From assembly GCF_001425485.1 (NCBI RefSeq), contig NZ_LMQW01000016.1:1-60109 (forward strand): DNA of 60,109 nucleotides, read 5' to 3'. The notes beneath the pieces are model-generated. The model saw only the letters and a list, made by a program, of their open reading frames with translations. It had not been told where the DNA came from and ran no database searches. Below are positions 9,316 to 17,627 of the stretch, piece by piece. A program made the translations under genes and the position numbers. Source of the stretch: Aureimonas sp. Leaf427. Its GTDB lineage: Bacteria > Pseudomonadota > Alphaproteobacteria > Rhizobiales > Rhizobiaceae. The stretch's first letter is position 1. Each line of letters opens with the position of its first letter.

Positions 9316-10041
9316 TCAGCCGCGCACAGCGCGCCAGCCGGCGGCGACTGCCTCGGCCTCGCTGCAAAACCAGCGCTCCCCGTCAGCCTCGTCGATCTTC
9401 GTCTTGGCGTAGGAACGGCTCCCCGGCAGGTGATAGATCTTGCCGCTCTTGCTGATGTTGCCCTTGATCTGGCAGCCGCTTGGTCCCTTGGCGGGTTGCT
9501 CTTCCGAGGCAAGGCGCTCGCCGCGGCGCCACTCCGCCGGCGGCACGAAGGTTCCGGTCCACATGCCGGCCTTTGCACGCTTTGCAGCGGCTTCCTCGTC
9601 GCTGTAGCGGCCGTCACTATACTGCTTGTATTCGACAGCCCAGCCGGCTCGGACGAGCTCCGCGTTCAGCACCTTGCCGTTCGACTGACATTCGGCAACG
9701 ATCCGTCCATAGCGGTCCCGGTCCTCTTCCTGGCACGTTACACGACCATTTCGGCCGATAAGTGAGGCCAAGGCATCCGCGGCGCGCGAGCCGCACAGGT
9801 AGCGCTTGCCGCTGGCGTCGTTGCAGGTCTGGCCGCTTTCGGGCGTGTCGACACCATAGAGCCGGATCCGCTCCTTCGTGCCCTCGACGGCGATCGTGTC
9901 TCCGTCAACGACCGTCGCGCGTCCCGCAATCTCATCCGCGGCAGCCAGCGAGCTGAGGTTGGCAGACATGCCGAGAGCGAGAACGATCGTGACAGATCGG
10001 GCAGCGATAGCGGCCCGTCGCAGCGTGTGGAGTTGGCGCAT
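9316..10041 (-). CDS. Secreted thermonuclease (SNase family)
   Basis: The 241-residue protein has a signal peptide (residues 1-35, ending LSSLAAAD) and an SNase domain. The catalytic signatures are visible: VVDGDTI, IRLYGVDTPE (Arg, Asp and Glu) and EEDRDRYGRIVAE (second Arg). The C-terminus carries a short extra domain, CQIKGNISKSGKIYHLPG followed by GERWFCSEAEAVAAGWR, which matches the sunset domain found after SNase domains. It should hydrolyse DNA or RNA outside the cytoplasm in a Ca2+-dependent way. Possible roles are nucleic acid scavenging or matrix remodelling. It is probably cotranscribed with the excalibur gene. Confidence 0.9.
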   Translation of the reverse strand: MRQLHTLRRAAIAARSVTIVLALGMSANLSSLAAADEIAGRATVVDGDTIAVEGTKERIRLYGVDTPESGQTCNDASGKRYLCGSRAADALASLIGRNGRVTCQEEDRDRYGRIVAECQSNGKVLNAELVRAGWAVEYKQYSDGRYSDEEAAAKRAKAGMWTGTFVPPAEWRRGERLASEEQPAKGPSGCQIKGNISKSGKIYHLPGSRSYAKTKIDEADGERWFCSEAEAVAAGWRAVRG

Positions 10042-10234
10042 TCGAAGGGCTCGTCACGTCCAGCGTTTCTTGCCAACCGCTAAACCTTAGCGCGCAATTC
10101 CACACAACCCTACGAAGGTCGGAGTGCACCGGAGTTTTTCGTCAGCCGAACGTGTAACGGCTTCCAGCTCCAACTATTTGATAGCTCGCGATCCCGCTTG
10201 TCATCCTGCCTGCTCACGCAAAAAGGAAAACAAA

Positions 10235-10390
10235 ATGACAGAAGCGAAGGCTCGAATGGCTGCCTACATTGCACAGGAGGCCGCTGCCTTGGTCGAGATC
10301 GCGCGGAAGGGTAATGCCCCCATGCTGGCCTATCTCGCAGGAATGCTCGCCGCCGAAGCCGCGGAGTTGGTGAAGAGGAGAAAACCGTAG
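10235..10390 (+). CDS. Small helical protein, hypothetical
   Basis: This 51-residue ORF starts at ATG 10235 with AAAAGGAAAA just upstream. The product is almost entirely alanine- and leucine-rich amphipathic helix (KARMAAYIAQEAAALVEIAR ... MLAYLAGMLAAEAAELVKRR). It has a basic end and no clear transmembrane segment. Small proteins of this kind are common in Hyphomicrobiales, but their function is not known to me. Confidence 0.6.
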   Translation: MTEAKARMAAYIAQEAAALVEIARKGNAPMLAYLAGMLAAEAAELVKRRKP

Positions 10391-10729
10391 CTTAAAGGCG
10401 CCTAGCCGGCCGCCGTCCAAAAGCCAGTTGCGACGAGCGCTCAGCCGGCGACGGCGGCCAAGGTCAAAGCTGAAGGCGGCGGGATGCAGATCATTCGTCC
10501 GCCGGAAGATGCTGTTTCAGAAAGTCGGGCAACGAGCGTCGCTGCAGGCCAGAGCGCCGACAGTTTGCATGAACTCGACGCAGGTCTGTCCCCCCTTGCG
10601 GACATAGCGAAAACCACCATGCCTGCCATGCGGTCTTAGCGCTCCTCCCGAAGGCGGGGAGATCGTAAATGGAGCTTGTCGAAACGACAGACGTAACGAG
10701 CCGCTCCCACCGACGAGGAGCGCTGAAAG
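10391..10729. other. Intergenic stretch without a recognisable gene
   Basis: No coding frame with believable composition was seen between the 51-residue ORF and the DUF1127 gene. ORFs on the minus strand are arginine- and serine-rich shadows. The last 60 bases should hold the DUF1127 promoter; a GAGGAG ribosome binding site is at about 10715-10720. Confidence 0.4.
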
Positions 10730-10882
10730 ATGGACACGATGAACCTCTCCCGCACCCTTCGCACCTGGCGCCAATATCGCGACACCGTTTCCGAACTGAA
10801 CGGTCTTTCGCAGCGCGAACTGTCCGACCTCGGCATCTCGCGTTCGGAGATTCCGGCCATCGCCCGTCAGGCGACCCGCTGA
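10730..10882 (+). CDS. DUF1127 small protein (YjiS-like)
   Basis: This 50-residue ORF reads MNLSRTLRTWRQYRDTVSEL then LNGLSQRELSDLGISRSEIP. That is the DUF1127 signature (W-R-x-Y-R-x-x-x-x-L-x-x-L-s-x-R-x-L-x-D-l-G-i-x-R-x-x-I). Proteins of this family in Rhizobiales and Rhodobacterales are small regulators, some RNA-binding and linked to phosphate, polysaccharide or sRNA control. A GAGGAG sequence precedes the ATG, and a strong terminator follows at 10972, so it is a single-gene unit. Confidence 0.85.
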   Translation: MDTMNLSRTLRTWRQYRDTVSELNGLSQRELSDLGISRSEIPAIARQATR

Positions 10883-10971
10883 ATTTCAAAGTTTCGCTTC
10901 GATCGATTTCCTCCCATAGGTCGAAGCGGATCAGCCTCGCGGTTCCTCCCACCGCTGCAGGCACAAGATGA

Positions 10972-11011
10972 CGCCCTGACCGGTCCTCCCCCGGTCAGGG
11001 CGTTTTCGTTT
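10972..11011 (+). terminator. Rho-independent terminator after DUF1127 gene
   Basis: CGCCCTGACCGG and its complement CCGGTCAGGGCG form an uninterrupted stem around a short TCCTCC-type loop. TTTTCGTTT follows, so this is a strong intrinsic terminator on the plus strand. Confidence 0.85.
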
Positions 11012-11091
11012 GGGAATCGCGTGGTCGCTGGTAACCGGCAATCTCACTGGCGGGCTATGTCCTCATCGTCAACGTCCTCGCCTATGGAGCC

Positions 11092-11367
11092 ATGGTTCTG
11101 GATAAGGCAAAGGCCTCCAGAGGCTTGCGGCGTATTCCCGAGCGAACGCTTTTGAGGCTGGCCTTGGTGGGAGGAAGCGCCGGAACCGTGCTGGCCCAGC
11201 GGATGGTCCGTCACAAGACGCGCAAGGAGCCGTTCCGCTCGCAGCTCATTCGCATCATCGCCCTTCAGATCGTTGCCATCATCGCCTTGAGCATCGCGAT
11301 GATCGTCGTGGAATTGCCGGAAGCCCTCTGGAACTCCATCGTTTCTCTGACGCGCGGCGGTTCGTAA
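11092..11367 (+). CDS. DUF1294 membrane protein
   Basis: The 91-residue protein shows the DUF1294 signature: LDKAKASRGLRRIPERTLLR, then ALVGGSAGTVLAQRMVRHKT (conserved RIPE, GG and RHKT), followed by one hydrophobic segment (residues about 57-77). The usual first membrane helix (AGYVLIVNVLAYGAM) is encoded in the same frame just upstream of this ATG. The true start may therefore be a non-ATG codon such as CTG 11047, or the gene is slightly truncated. Function of the family is unknown. Confidence 0.75.
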   Translation: MVLDKAKASRGLRRIPERTLLRLALVGGSAGTVLAQRMVRHKTRKEPFRSQLIRIIALQIVAIIALSIAMIVVELPEALWNSIVSLTRGGS

Positions 11368-11484
11368 CCCTCACTGAAGAAACACCTTTCTTCGGTGGAA
11401 AGGACAACCAGCCGGACCTTTGCGATCGGCAGGGCGCCCCGAATTTGTCAGGAGCACGCCGTTCATCAACCGAACGAGGCCTTC

Positions 11485-13809
11485 ATGAACGCATCCGCCT
11501 ACCGCCTGACATCGCAGCGCATCGACCTCTACTGCAAGGTTCGGCTTGCCGATCTCCTGCCCCCGGACGACCTTGACCGCCTTCGCCATTACCTCGACGA
11601 TTGCCTGACCCGGAGCCTCTTCCCACCCTATCGCGGACGGGCGATCGACACCGCCCTGATCGCCGACGCCGCCGGCATCGAGCCTCGCGTGCTTGCCTCG
11701 GCTCGAGCACAGATCCAACCCATCTGCGACGCCATCTGCCGGGCCTTAGCGGATCAGCCGCTTACCTCCCCTACTCGCAAACAAGAACACCGACGCCGAA
11801 CATCACCGGCACATAGGACGGCAACGACGGCTGATCGCGCGGGATCGTCGGCAACAAGGGCCAAGCCTGGTCCAAAGCCTTGGTCGATCGAGGAGCATCC
11901 CGAACCGCTGTGGAGCGAATGGGAGGATCCCGAGGAACTCGCTGACGCGCTGGCGCTGCACATCACGCGCCACGGCGAGACCATCGGCCGCCTCGCGCGG
12001 GCGATCACCGCCACCGGGGTCTTCCTGGACCGGATTACTCTGGACAAATGGGTGAAGGGCACCTCCTCCCCGAGCTCGATCACCAGCCTCCAGGCCCTCG
12101 ACCGGATCGAGCACCGCTATCGCCTTCCGACTGGAAGCCTGCGCGCAAAGCTGCCTCGGTCGGGACGAGCTACCCGCGGTAACGTCCTCGACGACATTCC
12201 CCGCCCCGAGCGGCGACGCCTGGCCTGGCACCTGCCGGAGGATTTCAGCAGGCGGCCGATCGCCGAGCAGGAGGAGATCCTCGCCTGGGTGCGTACCACC
12301 ATCATCAGCGGAACCACCGACTACCGCCGCTATCAGGCCGCTGCCCAGCGTCAGCGTTTTGCCGTGCGCTTCGTCGGCCTCGACGGCGCTAAACGCCGGA
12401 CCAAAAGGGCGGCGGCATCGCCGACCTCCAGCCCTCTCCATCCACGCTTTGCACTGGCAGCCAATGCCAACGACGAGGACACCGAACCCGGCATGGTGGT
12501 GGATGCCCCTGCCCGTCTTCGGCGCGAGATGACGGATCTCCTGCGCTTCAAGACCGCGACCCTCACCGCCTTCGGCCTTCGTCGCTCCGGCGTCTGGAAC
12601 CCTGAGACGGCCTCGCAGAAGGTGGAGCATTTCGGGCTGATGTTCGGGGCCTTCGCCGCCTCGCCGACCGGCGAGATCCGCGGTCATGGCGTCGATCTCT
12701 GCGCCCTCACCTTCGCCATGCTGCTCTTTCCCCGGGTCTGGGACTGGTACCTGCAATGGCGCGAGGAACGGCGCGGCTTCTACACACGCTGGGAGCTCGA
12801 CCTCCTCGCCGTCGGCCTGTCCCTCCTGCAAAAGGAAACGGGCTGGATCCGGCAGATGCCGCCCCTCGGCGACCATCTCGTGCCGATCCCCGGTCTTGTC
12901 ACCGAAGACGACATCGCCACCGCCCGTGCCGACTGGAACGCGGCCTGCGATGCCATGCATGGTCATGCCCGCCATCGCTCGCGCGAGATCTCCCGCGTTG
13001 TCCGGATTCACCGCGATCCCTTCGAGCCGATCCTGCCCGTGCTCGAGGCCAAAAGCCCCGTCGGCGAGTACCGCAAGATCACCGAGGAGATCGTCCGCCG
13101 CATGCCGGACGAGCGGCGCTATCCCAAAGCTGCCGCCGAAGCGGTCCGCTCGTTCCTGATCCTGCGGCTCGGCCTCCACACCGGTCTTCGCCAGAAGAAC
13201 CTGCGCGAACTGCTCCTGTGCCCGCCCGGACGCATCCCCACCTCCGAGCGCACGCTCGAGGAGCGCAAGCGCGGCGAGCTGCGCTGGAGCACGCGCGACG
13301 GCGGCTGGGAGATCCTGATCCCGTCCGTCGCCTTCAAGAACGCCAACTCGTCCTTCTTCGGGTCGAAGCCCTTTCGCCTGATCCTGCCCGATCTCGGCGA
13401 TCTCTATGCCATGATCAATGCCTGGATCGATCGCCACCGTGCCCGGCTGCTCGGGCCAGCCGAGGATCCCGGCACCTTCTTCGTCAAATCGGTGAAGCAA
13501 ACCAGCGCCAACGCGGCCTATGATCAGAACACGTTCTTCGAGGCCTGGCGCCTGACGATCCAGCGCTATGGGATCTACAATCCCTACACGGATCGCGGCG
13601 CGATCGTCGGCCTCCTGCCCCATGGCCCGCACAATGTGCGCGACGTGCTGGCGACCCATATTCTGAAGCAGACCGGGTCCTACGAGCAGGCGAGCTACGC
13701 GATCCAGGACACGCCGGAGATGGTGGCCCAGCATTACGGTCGCTTCCTGCCCCAGGACAAGGCTGAGATCGCCGCGCGGATTCTGAACCAGGTCTGGGAA
13801 GCGGCCTGA
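11485..13809 (+). CDS. Large tyrosine-recombinase-like integrase
   Basis: The 774-residue product starts at ATG 11485 (GAGG upstream; the frame continues further 5' but is less protein-like). The C-terminal region shows tyrosine recombinase features: the first Arg in LGLHTGLRQKNLRELLL, a Lys in PSVAFKNANSSFFGS, the H-x-x-R box in LPHGPHNVRDVLATHIL, then a final Tyr in MVAQHYGRFLP. The N-terminal 450 residues are unusually long for an integrase and include a region that may bind DNA (ITLDKWVKGTSSPSSITSLQ). It stands alone, with no excisionase or att site seen. It could resolve plasmid dimers or mobilise an element; which one is inference. Confidence 0.7.
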   Translation: MNASAYRLTSQRIDLYCKVRLADLLPPDDLDRLRHYLDDCLTRSLFPPYRGRAIDTALIADAAGIEPRVLASARAQIQPICDAICRALADQPLTSPTRKQEHRRRTSPAHRTATTADRAGSSATRAKPGPKPWSIEEHPEPLWSEWEDPEELADALALHITRHGETIGRLARAITATGVFLDRITLDKWVKGTSSPSSITSLQALDRIEHRYRLPTGSLRAKLPRSGRATRGNVLDDIPRPERRRLAWHLPEDFSRRPIAEQEEILAWVRTTIISGTTDYRRYQAAAQRQRFAVRFVGLDGAKRRTKRAAASPTSSPLHPRFALAANANDEDTEPGMVVDAPARLRREMTDLLRFKTATLTAFGLRRSGVWNPETASQKVEHFGLMFGAFAASPTGEIRGHGVDLCALTFAMLLFPRVWDWYLQWREERRGFYTRWELDLLAVGLSLLQKETGWIRQMPPLGDHLVPIPGLVTEDDIATARADWNAACDAMHGHARHRSREISRVVRIHRDPFEPILPVLEAKSPVGEYRKITEEIVRRMPDERRYPKAAAEAVRSFLILRLGLHTGLRQKNLRELLLCPPGRIPTSERTLEERKRGELRWSTRDGGWEILIPSVAFKNANSSFFGSKPFRLILPDLGDLYAMINAWIDRHRARLLGPAEDPGTFFVKSVKQTSANAAYDQNTFFEAWRLTIQRYGIYNPYTDRGAIVGLLPHGPHNVRDVLATHILKQTGSYEQASYAIQDTPEMVAQHYGRFLPQDKAEIAARILNQVWEAA

Positions 13810-14046
13810 CGCGAGCCGAGCCATGATGGCTTCCTGACGAAAGCGCTTGGCGGCAACACCGATCGTCGCCGGGCGCCGGCGAAAGGGCATTGAGGCGCGA
13901 TCGGCCGCCATTCTGGCAACGACCGAATAAAATCAGGCGAGCGACGGAATCCCTACCAGCGCACCCCCTCGTTTCAGCGCCCTGGAGGCTGCTGGAGCGG
14001 GGTCTATCGAGGCCGCCACTTTGGCGCAGACGGGATCAGGAGGGCA

Positions 14047-14823
14047 CTAGCCGGCGCCCACCAGACCATTCTTGGCCGCTTTGAACCGTCTGAAGGGATG
14101 ATATTGATGGATCTGGTTTTTGAGTGACAGTTTTGTCACCCCATGATTTCCAAGGACACGACCGATGAAGGCGGTGTCGATAGCTGCCGGCGTTTCGGCG
14201 AGCCAGGCGGCAAGGCCCTTGAGGTCCTCGTAGAAGGGGGTGGTCTTTTCGGTAATAGTGACGACGAGGCCGGTGTGAAGCCCCCTCCCCGTCTTGCGGA
14301 TCGCGGTCTTGATGTAGCCGAAGCGCTCGAGGTCGACGATGTAGCGCCGGATCGTGCGCGCTGAACGGCTCATGACGGCCGCCAGCGTCGCCTTGGCGAA
14401 CTCGGTCGATCTCCCCTTGCCGCAGCGGGCGCGCAGCACCTGCAGGAAGCTCTTGGCGTTCGGCGTCAGGCGATCGTCGCGCGCGGCCGTGGTCGCCATC
14501 TCAGGGGCGTACTGACGGCTGTCGTTCGGCGCGGGGCGCGAATGCCGAGGGCGCACCGATGGCTTGAGGGCTGCTGGAACGGCGACAAGAGGTTTTGGGA
14601 CGCCGACCAGCGCCGAGCGCCGCTGCGCCTCGGCGACGGAGATCAGACCCTCGCGCTGCTCGCGCCAGATGGCGGCCCGTGCCGCGAAATCGGGATGAGG
14701 ACCCGCGCCGGCGAACTGCGCGTCCGTTGAGAACAGATCAGCCGGGGGCGTTGCGTCGGCCGAGTAGGCGACGCTCAGGTGGGTCCGCATACCTCCAGGC
14801 ATGCGGGTTCGTTCGGTCGCCAT
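14047..14823 (-). CDS. Winged-helix protein in the repC position, putative replication initiator
   Basis: This 258-residue protein starts at ATG 14823, chosen because AAGGAG lies 5 bases upstream. The N-terminal half is Ala/Pro-rich and probably flexible. Residues about 115-200 form a winged-helix DNA-binding domain: LTPNAKSFLQVLRARCGKGR, then STEFAKATLAAVMSRSARTI and RRYIVDLERFGYIKTAIRKT. It lies downstream of repA and repB on the same strand, where repABC plasmids carry repC, and two ctRNA-like genes precede it on the opposite strand. It is shorter than RepC (about 400 residues) and shows no obvious RepC similarity. Whether it initiates replication is inferred from position. Confidence 0.55.
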   Translation of the reverse strand: MATERTRMPGGMRTHLSVAYSADATPPADLFSTDAQFAGAGPHPDFAARAAIWREQREGLISVAEAQRRSALVGVPKPLVAVPAALKPSVRPRHSRPAPNDSRQYAPEMATTAARDDRLTPNAKSFLQVLRARCGKGRSTEFAKATLAAVMSRSARTIRRYIVDLERFGYIKTAIRKTGRGLHTGLVVTITEKTTPFYEDLKGLAAWLAETPAAIDTAFIGRVLGNHGVTKLSLKNQIHQYHPFRRFKAAKNGLVGAG

Positions 14824-14875
14824 GGTGCTCCTTGCGCGAGGCAAAAGAAGGCCGTGGCGGGAAGCCGCGTTTCAC

Positions 14876-14904
14876 TTGACGATGTGGTTGAAAGGGCCTA
14901 ATTC
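14876..14904 (+). promoter_or_regulatory. Promoter of ctRNA-like gene 1
   Basis: TTGACG at 14876-14881 and TAATTC at 14899-14904 are 17 bases apart, a good sigma-70-type promoter. It faces opposite to the rep genes and fires into the short RNA ending at the stem-loop at 14940-14963. Confidence 0.6.
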
Positions 14905-14909
14905 TGAGG

Positions 14910-14963
14910 TTGCTAGACGACTAGAACAAGGCTCCAGGCGGCTCCCGCTTCGGGGCCTTTTCT
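14910..14963 (+). ncRNA. Putative antisense ctRNA 1 of the rep region
   Basis: A short transcript of about 54 nt is predicted from the TTGACG-N17-TAATTC promoter to a GC stem-loop (14940-14957) followed by TTTTC. It begins TTGCTAGACGACTAGAAC, which closely matches the second copy at about 15313. It is antisense to the leader of the winged-helix rep gene starting at 14823. In repABC plasmids such an antisense RNA lies between repB and repC and limits copy number by attenuating the rep leader. Position, orientation, promoter and terminator all fit; expression is inferred. Confidence 0.6.
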
Positions 14964-15279
14964 TTGCTTATCGCTTCTCCGTTGGAATGATGGATGGATC
15001 CGGCACCAGCCGAGACCTCGATTGGGTCTCATGGCAGGCGTCGGCATAACGGGGAATGGCACCGTCGTTTCAACCAAAGACACACGACGACAATTACGGG
15101 CGAGCCTAAGGCTCGGCTTCCGCTCCGATCGCAGCGCCGCTTCCGCGTCTCCTTGTTCCAGAACGGCGTGAGCACGTCTTTGTAACGCAGAGCGCAGGTC
15201 CGTCTTCTGTTGGTCAGCCGTTTTCATCCCGATCCCGTGTCGGGGCATAAGAAATCACCCGCCGAAAGGCGTCCGCGTC

Positions 15280-15308
15280 TTGCAGAGCCCGCTGGAAAAT
15301 GCGATTCT
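15280..15308 (+). promoter_or_regulatory. Promoter of ctRNA-like gene 2
   Basis: TTGCAG at 15280-15285 and GATTCT at 15303-15308 are spaced by 17 bases, mirroring the promoter of the first copy at 14876. Both elements are weaker matches to consensus. Confidence 0.5.
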
Positions 15309-15312
15309 CGAG

Positions 15313-15366
15313 TTGCTACACGACGAGAAGGGCTTCCGGGACGGACTGTTTCGGGGGCCTTTTTCT
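15313..15366 (+). ncRNA. Putative antisense ctRNA 2 of the rep region
   Basis: This is a second short RNA with the same design as the first: promoter with a 17-base spacer, start region TTGCTACACGACGAGAAG, then an 8-bp stem (15331-15360) ending GGGGGCC followed by TTTTTC. The start region matches the copy at 14910 at most positions. It lies just downstream of repB and antisense to the repB-rep intergenic transcript. Two tandem ctRNA-type genes in one gap are unusual; one may be a decayed duplicate or may have diverged to avoid incompatibility. Confidence 0.55.
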
Positions 15367-15384
15367 TACACCACTCGGTTCCCC

Positions 15385-16419
15385 TTAATCTTGTTGCGTT
15401 GAACGACCGGACGAAGCGTCCGATGACGGTTGCACACCGCTGGCGGCGGCATAGTCTTCGTAGAGAGCCGGCAACCGCTCCGCGAGAAACTCGGCGAAGG
15501 CTGGACCGAGCTCTCGGTCGATCACCAATCTTGCATCTTGGCCGCCCGAGAAAAGCGACGCGATGCGTCGGCCGGAGACAGCGAGCACCGAACGCTCGGC
15601 TGCTCCTGCTTTTACGGTCTTGGCTGCAGCATTCAGGATCGCGACGAAGCGCAGGTCCGAGGATGGCTCGGTACGATCAGTATCCGTGATCACGCGGTGG
15701 ACGCGACCGAGAGCCCCTTGCCCTTTCAAGGTTTCGGACAGCGCCTGCCATCGTCCCCGCCCGACCTTCGGAGCCCGCCCGATGTAGCGCAGAACATCCG
15801 CTGGAATGGCGTTTGCGATTGCGATGAGCTTCGACGCCTCAGCTTTGTCCACGCTGAGAGCCTGCTGAACGACATGTCGGCTTTGGCCCCGAGCTTCCAG
15901 ACGTGCAGCGAAGACGGCACGCTCTATAAAGGTTAGGTCTTGGCGAGCGGAGTTCTCGATACCCTGCGCCAGCGCCAGAGCCTCATCATCTAGTGAACGC
16001 ACGATAGCACGCACCGGGCGCTCCAAAGCCCGCGCCGCACGAACGCGCCTGTGTCCGAAGGCGACCTGAAAGCGAGCCTCGTCAAGGGGGTGGACGCGCA
16101 GGAGAACGGGAACCTCCTGCCCGTTCTCCGCGATGGACGTTTTGAGACGCTCGAAGGAAGATGGGTCGTCGGCGTCGTCAAATCGATCCGCGAAGGGCGA
16201 TGCGTCGATGTCAGCAGGATCTACCTCGACGATGCGCAACCCATCCTGCAGGCTTTGCCGCAGGGTCTCGTTCTCGCGCTCGACTTGGCTGAAGCTCTCC
16301 TTCATCGAACGAACAGAGCCAGCGGCGACGCGGGTGACGCGGGAGTTGTCAGCTGACAACTCCGTCTCGGCTGGGCGGGTGGCAAAAATGGAGGCGACCG
16401 ATTTCGAACGCTTGTTCAT
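15385..16419 (-). CDS. repB: Plasmid partitioning protein RepB (ParB family)
   Basis: The 344-residue ParB-like protein binds parS and works with RepA to segregate the plasmid. The ParB N-terminal domain (residues about 62-150) shows IVEVDPADIDASPFADRF and ENGQEVPVLLRVHPLDEARF, then the box VAFGHRRVRAARAL and QGIENSARQDLTFIERAVFA. A helix-turn-helix follows (VVQQALSVDKAEASKLIAIA). The C-terminal part resembles the RepB dimerisation region. Its start overlaps the repA stop by 4 bp (ATGA), so repA and repB are translationally coupled. A parS-type palindrome is embedded within its own coding sequence (16345-16360). Confidence 0.93.
   Translation of the reverse strand: MNKRSKSVASIFATRPAETELSADNSRVTRVAAGSVRSMKESFSQVERENETLRQSLQDGLRIVEVDPADIDASPFADRFDDADDPSSFERLKTSIAENGQEVPVLLRVHPLDEARFQVAFGHRRVRAARALERPVRAIVRSLDDEALALAQGIENSARQDLTFIERAVFAARLEARGQSRHVVQQALSVDKAEASKLIAIANAIPADVLRYIGRAPKVGRGRWQALSETLKGQGALGRVHRVITDTDRTEPSSDLRFVAILNAAAKTVKAGAAERSVLAVSGRRIASLFSGGQDARLVIDRELGPAFAEFLAERLPALYEDYAAASGVQPSSDASSGRSTQQD
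16345..16360. promoter_or_regulatory. parS: parS centromere-like palindrome within repB
   Basis: GTTGTCAGCTGACAAC fits the 16-bp repABC parS pattern (GTT..C.GC.G..AAC). Here the perfect palindrome extends to 22 bp (16342-16363). It sits near the 5' end of the repB coding sequence. The same 16-mer recurs at 19167-19182, so it is unlikely to be chance. It should be the RepB binding site for partition. Confidence 0.85.
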
Positions 16420-17627
16420 CTCTCCCAGACCTTTCCGATCAGGCCCTCGATTTCGGAATTGACTGCATTCAGGCTCTCCAGAGCCCGGTCGTAGGCTGCC
16501 CGCCCGACCGAACCCCGATCCAACTCGAAGAGGGATTGCTTCGTCAGACCGGCATTGGCGATCGCAGTTGACTTCCAGGCTGTCGCATCCAGGACATCGC
16601 TTGCAAAGAGCCCGCGAAGAAGGGCAACGATTTGTGCCTCTGGTACGTCGTTAGGATCATGGCGTGTCACGACATATCGAACGAAGTCGAAGTCGAGCGT
16701 CCCGCCGGCTTCCTCGATGACGGCCATAAGGTCTGCCGTCATCAAAAGGAACTGGCTCATCGAAGCGACATCCACCATTTGCGGATGGATAGTTACCAGC
16801 ATTGCCGTCGCGGCGTTTAAGGCGCCGACGGTCAAAAAGCCCAGTTGGGGAGGACAGTCGATTACAACGACATCGTAATCCGCCTCCACATCAGCAATTG
16901 CCCCAGAGACCCGGCGGAAGAACATGTCCCGTCCCCGTCCGCCTTGCAGCATGGCGCGGGGCGTCTCGTGCTCGAACTCCATGAGTTCGAGATTTCCTGG
17001 GACGAGATCGATCCCGTCGAAGTAGGTCTTCTTGATCACTTCGCTGACGGGACGGCGGTCGCCATCGTAACGAATTGCGCCGTAGAGCGTCTCGTTCTCT
17101 CCGATATCGAATTCTGGCTGATAGCCGAACATAGCAGACAAAGACGCCTGCGGATCAAGATCGATCGCCAGGACCCGGTAACCGTGCAGCGCAAGATATT
17201 GCGCAAGATAAAGAGAAGACGTTGTCTTGGCCGAGCCGCCCTTGAAATTTGCAACGGCGACGACCTGCAACTTTTCACCGGCACGTCTTCGTGGCAAAAA
17301 GCTTACGGCCTCCTTTGGCCGGTGAGTTGAGAGGAACTTTCTAAGCTCATTTACTTGGCCAAGCGTGTAGGATCTCCGCCCACCAGATGACAGGTTCGGC
17401 GCTGGGCCGAGGCCGTCCAAAGACAGTTGACGGAGATATCCGTCGGAGACACCTAGAAAACGAGCGGCTTCCCCCGACGAAAATGAACGCAGACTCTTTT
17501 GAGCCTCAGGCGGAAACATCGCGCTTCGCATGGATCGCAATTGCGAGGATAGGACTTCCGCGTGACGCGCAATTCGCCCAGAAGCGGAAAACGGCACCAT
17601 TTTGTTATTTTGCTGAAGCGCGACCAT
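16416..17627 (-). CDS. repA: Plasmid partitioning protein RepA (ParA ATPase)
   Basis: The 403-residue ParA-type ATPase starts with a DNA-binding region (FSSGEAARFLGVSDGYLRQL) used for autorepression of the operon. The deviant Walker A motif is VAVANFKGGSAKTTSSLYLA (KGGxxKT, residues about 128-134). LAIDLDPQASLSAMFG and DYDVVVIDCPPQLGFLTVGA (Walker B region) follow, as in repABC RepA proteins. It is first in the repA-repB unit. Length and motifs are complete. Confidence 0.95.
   Translation of the reverse strand: MVALQQNNKMVPFSASGRIARHAEVLSSQLRSMRSAMFPPEAQKSLRSFSSGEAARFLGVSDGYLRQLSLDGLGPAPNLSSGGRRSYTLGQVNELRKFLSTHRPKEAVSFLPRRRAGEKLQVVAVANFKGGSAKTTSSLYLAQYLALHGYRVLAIDLDPQASLSAMFGYQPEFDIGENETLYGAIRYDGDRRPVSEVIKKTYFDGIDLVPGNLELMEFEHETPRAMLQGGRGRDMFFRRVSGAIADVEADYDVVVIDCPPQLGFLTVGALNAATAMLVTIHPQMVDVASMSQFLLMTADLMAVIEEAGGTLDFDFVRYVVTRHDPNDVPEAQIVALLRGLFASDVLDATAWKSTAIANAGLTKQSLFELDRGSVGRAAYDRALESLNAVNSEIEGLIGKVWER

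Noticed and set aside
11803-13911. Minus-strand ORF of 702 codons opposite the large recombinase gene
   Set aside because: It mirrors the GC-rich plus-strand gene codon by codon, is Gly/Asp/Arg-rich without motifs, and the plus strand has recombinase signatures.
14913-15227. Minus-strand ORF (MKTADQQKTDLRSALQRRAH...) between repB and the winged-helix gene
   Set aside because: It has some protein character but no family or clear ribosome binding site, and it overlaps a ctRNA-like gene. It could be a leader ORF, but support is too weak to annotate.
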